A DNA stretch of 13,799 nucleotides, taken from NCBI GenBank assembly GCA_023807065.1, contig JAJJLU010000936.1:1-13799 (forward strand), read 5' to 3'. The notes beneath the pieces were generated by a model. The model did not search any database. It was not told where the DNA came from and worked only from the letters and a program-made list of their open reading frames with translations. Made by a program: the position numbers and the translations under genes. The DNA comes from Isotricha intestinalis (lineage: Eukaryota; Ciliophora; Litostomatea; Vestibuliferida; Isotrichidae). This document shows positions 1 through 7,595 of the stretch, in pieces (the stretch's first letter is position 1; every line of letters begins with the position of its first letter).

Positions 1-28
1 AATCCCCAATCCCCAATCCCCAATCCCC
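1..28. repeat. Telomeric repeat tract, four units of 7 bp
   Basis: Four perfect tandem copies of AATCCCC (a rotation of CCCCAAT) start at the first base. The G-rich strand is the minus strand and has its 3' end at the window edge, as expected for a left chromosome end. The unit is the Tetrahymena-type CCCCAA plus one T. Unique sequence begins directly after it, with no subtelomeric satellite. Only four units are present, so the tract is probably clipped by assembly. An internal minisatellite is a less likely reading, because the tract lies exactly at the end of the sequence. Confidence 0.85.
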
Positions 29-1920
29 ATTAAAAGATTAAATTTAGATAAATCATATTTATTTTTTATTTTATTATTTATATTTTTTACTTTATTTTTA
101 TAATAATCAATATTATAAATGTATTGATTTTTAAATGTCTCATCTAATATTTCAAATAAATCTTTATTTGGAGTTTTAAAATTGTACATATTATAATTTG
201 TGTTATCTTTGGTTTGGCTTTGAAGATTTAATGCTTCAAAAATTATTGATTTTGTTGGAAATAATATATTTGATATTACTTTTGTCATATGAACAATTTC
301 ATTTACTTTAATAATTTCAAATTTTTCATTTTTTATTAAATTGCTTATTCTAAATTTTGCTGCAAATTCAAAATAATAGGATTTAATATATGAATTCAAA
401 TAAGATATATTATTTTCTTTTTTTTGTTTAAAAAAATTATCAACTTCATCAATTGAAATTTTTGAGTCTAAAATTTCAGAAATGAAAGGAAATAAATAAT
501 CAATATGGAAATAATTATTTTGAAAATTAATTTTAAAATATTTTAAAGGTACATATTCTAATAATTTAATATTTTCAGGAGTATATTCTAAATTTATTTT
601 GATATTATTTTTTATCAATAAAAAATACATACCTATATCTTCTTCTTTAATTGATATTTTGGTTTGTAAAATTTTTTGAATGATATGATTTTTTATATTA
701 TTAATACTATTAGAAATATTATTAAATTCTAATTTCTTAAACATATAAACATATTTTGGAATAAAATTAAATAATTGTAATACGGAATTAAATTTATTTT
801 TATCATTTTTTCTTGGATAAAATAAATTATCGAAGTAAAAATAATAATTTTGAGAATCAGTATTTAAAGCTGAAGGAACACCATTAAATTTATTTAAGAC
901 TTTTATAATTTCATCCTTTATTTCATATTCATTTATAGATGAACATATTATAAATTTTGTTTTAAGATTTTCTCTTTTTATTTTTTCTAATTCACAAAGA
1001 ATTAAATGATAACTTTCATCCTTATTTTTAAATTGATCGAGTATAATAATGACTTCATCATTCTTTATTATATTTATAAATCCAATTAATATTTTTATAT
1101 AATTATTTCCTAATGAATTAACAAAAAAATAGTTTAATTGTTCAATAAGATTATCTTTTTTTAAATATAATCTTTTACATTCTTCAATAAAAGTATTAAT
1201 AATATTAACATAATTATTTTTTTTTTCTTGTTCTCTAAAATATTTTAAGTTAAAATATAAAATATTCATATTATTTCTAGAAAATTTTAATAAAGTAGTA
1301 GATTTACCAATGCAAGTAGTCCCAGTGATTTTTAATAATGATAATTTTGTTGATATTGCTAATTTACATAATAGTCTTTCAAGCTTTTTCCTTCCTGTAT
1401 CATTATTATCATTATAATATTCAAAGAATTCATTTTTTTCTTCAATATTACTATATTTAAAATATTCATAAAAATTTTCTGATAATTCTATTGGTTTAAA
1501 CTTTATTGATAAGGATTTTGGTTCGTTATTAATTAATTCTTTTATTTTTGAATTATCATTATAAATAGTATATTTTAAATTGGTAAATTCATCTATAATA
1601 TTATGTCTATTTAAATAGATTCTTTTATTTTCATTTGTTTTAATGTAAGGTAAAATAAAATTCTTTTGTTTTAATAAATTAAATAATTGGAGTTGAGATT
1701 CAATTTTATAAATTTTTCCATTTTCTTTTTTATCATCATTTACAAGTATTATTTCAATTGAATTTTTAAAGATAAGAAATTTATTGTCGTTGTTGAAAAT
1801 TAAAAAATACTTTTCTCCATTGAATATTTTACAATCATCTATAATTAAATTCCCTGAATTTACCATTGATTTTATATTAGTTATTGAAAATTCTGAAGTT
1901 TTAAGTTTAATTTTTTCCAT
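1..1920 (-). CDS. P-loop NTPase, STAND/Crinkler/RHS-like; no stop, runs into telomere
   Basis: I read this frame triplet by triplet from the ATG at 1920 to base 1 and found no stop in 640 codons. An in-frame TAA lies 21 nt upstream, so this ATG is the natural start. Residues 200-208 form a Walker A (GTTCIGKST). Residues 290-296 form a Walker B-like strand (VIIILDQ). The ~90-residue spacing fits STAND/ORC-type ATPases, and later residues contain FNGVPSALN and PKYVYMFKKL segments. Layout and subtelomeric position recall the NTPase modules of Crinkler-like and retrotransposon-hot-spot proteins, but that family call is inference. The N-terminal ~180 residues are unrecognised. The gene-derived sequence ends at residue ~630; the last codons (MGIGDWGLGI) are telomere sequence. 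The 3' end is therefore missing, either because telomere addition cut the gene or because the assembly is clipped. Confidence 0.8.
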   Translation of the reverse strand, partial: MEKIKLKTSEFSITNIKSMVNSGNLIIDDCKIFNGEKYFLIFNNDNKFLIFKNSIEIILVNDDKKENGKIYKIESQLQLFNLLKQKNFILPYIKTNENKRIYLNRHNIIDEFTNLKYTIYNDNSKIKELINNEPKSLSIKFKPIELSENFYEYFKYSNIEEKNEFFEYYNDNNDTGRKKLERLLCKLAISTKLSLLKITGTTCIGKSTTLLKFSRNNMNILYFNLKYFREQEKKNNYVNIINTFIEECKRLYLKKDNLIEQLNYFFVNSLGNNYIKILIGFINIIKNDEVIIILDQFKNKDESYHLILCELEKIKRENLKTKFIICSSINEYEIKDEIIKVLNKFNGVPSALNTDSQNYYFYFDNLFYPRKNDKNKFNSVLQLFNFIPKYVYMFKKLEFNNISNSINNIKNHIIQKILQTKISIKEEDIGMYFLLIKNNIKINLEYTPENIKLLEYVPLKYFKINFQNNYFHIDYLFPFISEILDSKISIDEVDNFFKQKKENNISYLNSYIKSYYFEFAAKFRISNLIKNEKFEIIKVNEIVHMTKVISNILFPTKSIIFEALNLQSQTKDNTNYNMYNFKTPNKDLFEILDETFKNQYIYNIDYYKNKVKNINNKIKNKYDLSKFNLLMGIGDWGLGI

Positions 1921-3157
1921 CTTAAATATAATAACTAATTAAAAGAATCATTATTAATATTAATTAACAAAAAATAAAAGAAATGATTGATTTATTATAA
2001 ATATATCGGATTTTTGAGACATAACAAATCACATAAATATGAATATTATATTTATTTCAAAAAACCTTTTGAAAATGAATAATTTGTATTGTCTTTATGT
2101 TGAATCAATTATTATACAATATTATAAATGAATAAAACGATAAAATAAATAAAATAAAAAATGTAAATCATAAATTAGATAAATAATAGCTTTTTTAATT
2201 GATTTATATTATTTTTAATATTCTATAAGTCATCAAAGCTTTTATTTTTTGATTCAATTTATATTTTTTTTCTTTACACCTTCATAAATTATTAATTTTT
2301 TTATTTATTAACTTAAAGTAATATTATTATTTTCTATTTTATTAAAATTCATTTTTTAAATTAGAATTGCCTTAAATATCTTTATAAAAATCTAAAATTG
2401 TGGATTATAATATAATATAATGAAATTAAAGGTAAACCGCTAATTATTTTTTCAGAAATATTAATTAGAAATGTTTTTCTTGTATATTAATTTTTATTAA
2501 TATTTATTTGATAAATGGGAAATAGTTATTCATGAAAATGAAGAATAATATTTAAAAGAATTAAAAATTATTAATTAAAGAAAAAAAGAAAGAATAATTA
2601 TGAAAATAATTTAATAAACTTGTAATATCAAGTAAAAAAACATTGAAATGATACAAAGAATCATTGATTATTGAGTCAACTATATAATTTCAATTAAAAT
2701 TTATTTATAGAATTTATAATTATGATAATAAAAAAGATATTTATTATATGAAATTTATTATTGATAAACTTGAAAATTATATACTTTCTGATTATTAAAA
2801 AATTATTGATATTAAATTTTTAATAAAAATTTATGCTTATCTAAAAACTTTTATTATCTATTATTTTTTATTAAAAAATTAAGAAAATATATATTTTTAT
2901 TTTTAAAAGTAATTTTTTTATATTTATCAGAATATTTTTTTTTATAATTAAATAAATATTAATTTATCATGAATGATTAAAAGTAAATTTTTGTTTTAAA
3001 TAAGTGATAACAAAAGTTAAAATTAAATAAAAAATTAATTGTTTGTTTGTTTCAAATTTAAAATAATAATCTTTAAATATTATTTTAATATTTAAAAAAA
3101 TCTTCTTATATCCCAAACAAAAAATAATAATAAAAATTTATTACAAATAAAAAATTA
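1921..3157. other. Divergent intergenic region with no intact gene
   Basis: This 1.24-kb, extremely A+T-rich gap lies between the start of the minus-strand NTPase gene and the start of the plus-strand Asn-rich gene, so it should hold both promoters. I found no long ORF, tRNA-like GC-rich stretch or strong repeat. The part from about 2420 has a gene-start-like layout and some coding-like stretches with stops; it is listed separately as a possible relic. Confidence 0.6.
2420..2890 (+). pseudogene. Possible decayed gene with a 4-codon first exon and 24-nt intron
   Basis: ATG AAA TTA AAG at 2420-2431 is followed by an intron-like GTAAAC...TTTTTTCAG of 24 nt (2432-2455). This is the same layout as the four-codon first exon and 25-nt intron of the RCC1-like gene at 7596. 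The frame after the acceptor meets TAA within three codons and several more later, but keeps stretches such as KWEIVIHENEE and KNIEMIQRIIDY between them. In another frame, 2718-2870 reads KKDIYYMKFIIDKLENYI and onward with only one or two stops; this loosely resembles a kinase hinge segment. Both observations could be chance in such A+T-rich DNA. Confidence 0.25.
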
Positions 3158-5359
3158 ATGGATAAGATTAAAAATACAAAAGAAAAATTTTATTTATTTA
3201 AGAAACATTTTATAAATGATGGAATAGAAGATTTAATAAAATATACAAATAAATCAATGATAAGATTATTTAAAATAAAAAAAGAAGAAGAAAAAGAAAA
3301 AAAAGAAGAAAAAATTGATAAATTATTAATTTTATCAACATCATCAAAAAATAATATAAATAATAATAATAATAAAGTAGAAACAGAAAAAAATAATGAA
3401 AATAATTATATGAGTATAGATAGTGATTCTTCAAGTTCAATTTCAATTTTGGAAGAGAAAAAAAAAGAAAAAGATGAAATAGAAATTGATAATAAAGATT
3501 CTTTTAAAGATAATAATTCGGATTTAATTGATGGAAATATATTTGATGAATCTTATATGTTAAATTTTCCTAGTGAACATTCAGATTCTAATAATAATAA
3601 TTCTCCAAATTTAGATAAAAATTCTATTATTTATGATAAAAATACTGAAACAATGAATTCCAATCAAAATAATATTGATTTAAATTTATCTAATAATAAT
3701 AATCAAATAGTTAATTTGAATAAAAATTCTTTAAATAATAACTTAAATGAAAAAAGTAATTATTTACAAAATAAAGAACACAATAAAAAAGAGAAAAAAA
3801 TAATATCAAAAGAAGAGAAAAAAGTTAATAAAAAAATAAAAAATAATAATATTGAAAATAATAATAAAAATAAAAATGATAATAATATTAATAATAATGA
3901 TAATAATAATAATAAAATAAAAACTCAATATTCTTCTTTTTCAGAGACAAATGCAAATAATAAACAAAATATAACAAATATTCCAGTAAATAATAATAAA
4001 TTTCAAATTCCTTTAGATTTAGAAGAAATAGATACTTCATCAAAGAAAGAAAAAAATAAAGATAATTCAAATATAAATGAGAATAATATGAATATTAATT
4101 CAAATCACATTAATAATGAAGAAAAACAAATTAACCAAAATATAAAAAAGAGCCCTACATCTTTAACCAAAAAGGAATTTATTAAAAAAGAAAATAAAAA
4201 TGAACAAATCTTAATTAATAATAAAAAAATTATTGTTGATGATGATGAAGATATTAATCATAAAAATGAATCAAAAGAAAAAAAAAAAGAAGAAATAAAA
4301 AAAGAAAAACCAAAATTAAAGAATAATCCATCTGTATTTTTAAATGGAACTCAAATAAAATTAAAATTAGATGATAGTCAATTTTTATCTTTAAATGATA
4401 ATAATAAAAATAACAGTATAGATAATAATAATAATAAAAAAGAAACATTATTAGAAAAAAAAATTAAACCTTTAATAAAAAAAACCCATTTCAATAAAAA
4501 TTTAAATCATAAAGAACAAACATTGTCAAATTTAAAAAATAAAAGTGTTGAGAATTATAATAATATGAATAATCATATTACTAATCACAAAAAAATAAAT
4601 ATTAATAATAAAACCAAATTTATAGAAAAAGAAAAATTAAATTTTCCTAAAAAAGAAAGTTCAGCTTGTTTATTAAGTCAATTAAATTCAATATTAAAAG
4701 AAATAAAAGAAAATTTTAAAAAAAATTATGAAGAAAATAAAAATTTGAATGACAATATAATACAAATTTTAGAAGATTTATTAAAAGATATTTCAGATTT
4801 GGAAAAATTAGAACCTAATAAAAGAAAAAAACAAGTTTCTAAACAAATACCAAAATTAATTTCAATATTATTTAAAAATTTAAAAGATGTAAAAAAATGT
4901 GATTTTATTTTAAAAAATATAATATCAATGTTAGAATGTGTAAAAGTATTTTTTCATCAAATGAAATTAAATTATATTAAAATTGAAGGTAAAGTTCCTA
5001 TTAAATTTACTCAATTAAGAATTGTAATTAAATATATTTATTCTCTTTTTAAAATTAAAAGTTTCAGTACAAATATATTAAAAGAATATATTAAAAAAGA
5101 AGATAGAAGAATATTTGAATTTGCAAAATGTTATAAAACTTATCAAAATTCTACTGATAAATTATATCATTTGTTAAAAAAAATAACAGAAGAAAAACAA
5201 AAAAAAAAATATAAAAATTTAGATTTAATTTTAGAAATGGATCCATGTCAAATTAAAAATTATTCTATTTGTTTTAAACAAAGTAGAAAAATGATTGATT
5301 TTATTTTCGAATATTTTGAACGTGAACGTTCTTCTATAGATGATAAAAAAAACAAATAA
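3158..5359 (+). CDS. Asn/Lys-rich protein with helical C-terminal domain, possibly TFIIS-N/LEDGF-IBD-like
   Basis: A single 733-residue ORF runs from the first ATG after an A-rich leader to TAA. Residues ~1-45 form a basic helical start (FYLFKKHFINDGIEDLIKYT). Residues ~45-500 are low complexity: Asn runs, Lys/Glu blocks and a Ser/Asp-rich acidic patch near 86-95, as is usual for disordered regions coded in A+T-rich genomes. The C-terminal ~230 residues are ordered, with Leu/Ile heptad-like helices. Residues ~501-600 (SQLNSILKEIKENFKK ... QIPKLISILFKNLKDVKK ... MLECVKVFF) have the helix and hydrophobic pattern of the TFIIS N-terminal/LEDGF integrase-binding bundle. If so, the protein would act in chromatin or transcription elongation. 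I know of no close family member. It converges on the CBM48-like gene. Confidence 0.85.
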   Translation: MDKIKNTKEKFYLFKKHFINDGIEDLIKYTNKSMIRLFKIKKEEEKEKKEEKIDKLLILSTSSKNNINNNNNKVETEKNNENNYMSIDSDSSSSISILEEKKKEKDEIEIDNKDSFKDNNSDLIDGNIFDESYMLNFPSEHSDSNNNNSPNLDKNSIIYDKNTETMNSNQNNIDLNLSNNNNQIVNLNKNSLNNNLNEKSNYLQNKEHNKKEKKIISKEEKKVNKKIKNNNIENNNKNKNDNNINNNDNNNNKIKTQYSSFSETNANNKQNITNIPVNNNKFQIPLDLEEIDTSSKKEKNKDNSNINENNMNINSNHINNEEKQINQNIKKSPTSLTKKEFIKKENKNEQILINNKKIIVDDDEDINHKNESKEKKKEEIKKEKPKLKNNPSVFLNGTQIKLKLDDSQFLSLNDNNKNNSIDNNNNKKETLLEKKIKPLIKKTHFNKNLNHKEQTLSNLKNKSVENYNNMNNHITNHKKININNKTKFIEKEKLNFPKKESSACLLSQLNSILKEIKENFKKNYEENKNLNDNIIQILEDLLKDISDLEKLEPNKRKKQVSKQIPKLISILFKNLKDVKKCDFILKNIISMLECVKVFFHQMKLNYIKIEGKVPIKFTQLRIVIKYIYSLFKIKSFSTNILKEYIKKEDRRIFEFAKCYKTYQNSTDKLYHLLKKITEEKQKKKYKNLDLILEMDPCQIKNYSICFKQSRKMIDFIFEYFERERSSIDDKKNK

Positions 5360-5709
5360 GAAGAAAAAGTGTTTTTTTATTTATTGAATTATAATTAAAA
5401 ATTATATATTTAATAATACTGATATTATGAAAAAAAATCTAATAAATTTAATATTCATTTTTATTCATTGTTCTAAATTAATTTTTCTTTTTTACAGAAA
5501 AAATCATAGAAATTGTTTTATATAATTTTTGTTTTATTGTGTTTTAGATTATTAATTAAATAAAAATAATTTTTAGAATAATTTATTAGTTATTATTAAT
5601 TTCTTAGGTAAAATCATATCATATAAATAAATGTATAATAATTAAAAAATATTTAATATATATAAACAAATAATTTTAGAACAAATACACACACTAATTA
5701 AATTATTTT
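5360..5709. other. Convergent intergenic spacer (two 3' ends)
   Basis: These 350 bp separate the TAA of the plus-strand Asn-rich gene from the TAA of the minus-strand CBM48-like gene. They should hold both 3' untranslated regions. I see only A/T-rich sequence with many stops in all frames and no RNA gene or clear inverted repeat. Confidence 0.6.
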
Positions 5710-6553
5710 TTAACTTTCTATTTCAATATTACCAAAAGAAACTTTTTTACTTGATTTTTCTCTGTGAAAATTTCTTTTTTTTAAAATTGATTTTACTTTC
5801 TTCATATTACTATTATTTATATTATTAATTTCTATTTGGCTTTTATAACTTTTAATTCCTAAATTCAAAGCACTTCCAAGTAATTTATCTTTATTTAATT
5901 TAAGCTTAAGATCATCAATTGATCCTTTACTTGATTTAGAAGTAGTTTCTGAAGAATTATGAGAAAAATAATAATATTCTATTTCTTGATCATATTGATC
6001 TTCAAGTAAAAATTCTTTATCTTGTATTTCTTTGAAATTAATTACATTATATTTAAAATTTTTTATTTTAATAATAGGAAAATTATTTGATATTTTTCTT
6101 ACACCATTAACAATAAAATAAAATTTATATCTTAATTGTCTTATATATGATCTTTGAATATCAATCAAATATTCCTTTCTTATAGGACAATATTTTAGTT
6201 TAAGAGTTTTTTCATGATTATTACCATATATAATACAAATTTTAATATCTTCTGAATTTTCAATATTTGGGATTATTGTGTAAAAACCTTTTAATTTCTT
6301 TATTAAATCATGTACTTTAATTTGGAAAATTAAATTTTTAAAGAAAGTTGATATTTTTTGTGATGCTTCATTTCTTGATTTTAATATTTGCTTGAATATT
6401 TTTAATTTTTTAATCAATAATTTACTTTTATATTCTATATAATAAAATAATTTATTTTTTTATCATACGAATCCATAAATTTTGGATTTTTTCGGCTGAT
6501 TCTTTTCTTTCTTTAATTATTTTATTTATAATATAATTAGAGATATCTTCCAT
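5710..6553 (-). CDS. IQ-motif + CBM48/AMPK-type glycogen-binding-like + PP1-docking protein (two exons)
   Basis: Exon 1 is 6553-6469 (ATG at 6553) and exon 2 is 6434-5710 (TAA). Joined across a 34-nt intron they give 269 residues. Splicing makes a continuous IQ-like segment at residues ~20-33 (AEKIQNLWIQYKSK); a second one follows at ~52-67 (ASQKISTFFKNLIFQI). These suggest calmodulin or centrin binding. Residues ~91-162 fit the CBM48/AMPK glycogen-binding fold: a strand IKICIIYGN, then LRYKFYFIVNGVRKISNNFP matching the Y-KF-VDG-W---NP signature, then YNVINF. Some carbohydrate-contact Trp residues are missing. Near the C-terminus, KSILKK and KKVSFGN (258-264) form a canonical RVxF docking site for protein phosphatase 1. 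Inference: a targeting subunit bringing PP1 to glycogen or amylopectin, perhaps under Ca2+ control. The fold call is by eye. Without splicing, exon 2 has no ATG start where the domain requires one. Confidence 0.75.
6435..6468 (-). other. Spliceosomal mini-intron, 34 nt
   Basis: On the minus strand it starts GTATGATA and ends TTATATAG. It contains an in-frame TAA, and its removal creates CAA (Gln) across the junction. That links an exon carrying AEKIQNLWI to one starting YKSKLLIKK without changing frame. The continuous IQ-like motif across the junction is the main support. Confidence 0.75.
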
Positions 6554-7595
6554 TTTTTTAACAAATTATTATTTATTAATATTAATGTATTTATTATATT
6601 ATAATTTTAATATTATTATTATTTCTATTTTATATAATTATATAAAAGAATTAAATAAGGTAATAATAAAATAAAAAACAAAAAAATTATTGAATTAAGT
6701 AAAAACAAAGGTAAATTTCATTTTTTTCTTTGTGAATTAATTAGAGAATAAATGAAAAGTTAATAATCTTTTTTTATATTATAAAAAGAAATAAATATAG
6801 AAAACCTTAAAATTGCATTTTCCTTTTTCCCAATATATCTATACAAATCATAAATAGCATTGTTTATAGTAAAGATAATCCAAATTAAATCATAAAATCA
6901 ACAAAGAATACATTTATAAATATTTTATCTAAATAAAAAAATACTCAATCAAATATCAATAATACAAAATAATACAAAATAATAATAAAAACCTCCTAAT
7001 TATCAGGTCTATAAAATAAGTTATAAAATCAATAATTGAAATTAAACTATATAAATTGTTAGAATGTTGGATTGAAAATTCTATAAAATTCTTTCTCATT
7101 ATGATGATTTATATTATTTATAATATAAACTTCATTTATTCATCTTCACTCTACTTTCTATATTCAAATTTTAAGAATATTAATTAGGTTTTAAAGAATA
7201 AATTCCTTCCATTTCAAGTCGATATTTTCTTCATTTGATAATGACTTTCTCTCAATTATTGACTTTTTTCTTGTCCGAACAATATAAATATTATTTTGAT
7301 ATTTATTTCCAATATTTTTTCATTAATTTTATCAGGAATTAAACAATGTTCTATTTTTTATTCTGGAATTTCATTTTCTAAACTAATTCTTAATTTCATT
7401 AAAACATTTAATTTTTGTCATTTAAAAACTGAATCTAATGAATAATTATTTTCTATCATTAGATATATATTTTAAATTTAAAAAATTTATTTTTTCAAAT
7501 ATCAAAAAATATTATATATTCAAAAATAATTTAAAATTCTTAATCAAAAAATAAATTATAATAATTTAAATAAAATATAATAAATCAAATAAAAA
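6554..7595. other. Divergent intergenic region with a possible gene relic
   Basis: This 1.04-kb gap lies between the starts of the minus-strand CBM48-like gene and the plus-strand RCC1-like gene and should contain both promoters. No intact ORF is present. Positions 6554-7180 are A/T-rich with frequent stops and contain nothing I can name. A coding-like minus-strand stretch at 7459-7184 is listed separately. Confidence 0.55.
7184..7459 (-). pseudogene. Coding-like relic with four in-frame stops
   Basis: From ATG at 7459 one frame runs 92 codons to TAA at 7184 with only four internal stops (TGA, TAA, TAA, TGA). At this base composition about nine would be expected by chance (rough estimate). 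The stretches between them look like normal protein of this genome: MIENNYSLDSVFK, QKLNVLMKLRISLENEIPE, KIEHCLIPDKINEKILEINI, and LRESHYQMKKIST. The two TAA stops sit where Gln (CAA) or Lys (AAA) would be natural. I do not recognise the family. It may be a decayed gene or a chance quiet frame. Confidence 0.35.

Noticed and set aside
3888..4448. Minus-strand Tyr/Phe/Leu-rich ORFs
   Set aside because: They are complements of Asn/Lys-rich AAT/AAA runs in the plus-strand gene and show no motif.
3350..4450. AAT microsatellite arrays as regulatory repeats
   Set aside because: They are short, imperfect and in frame as Asn codons; composition of the genome explains them.
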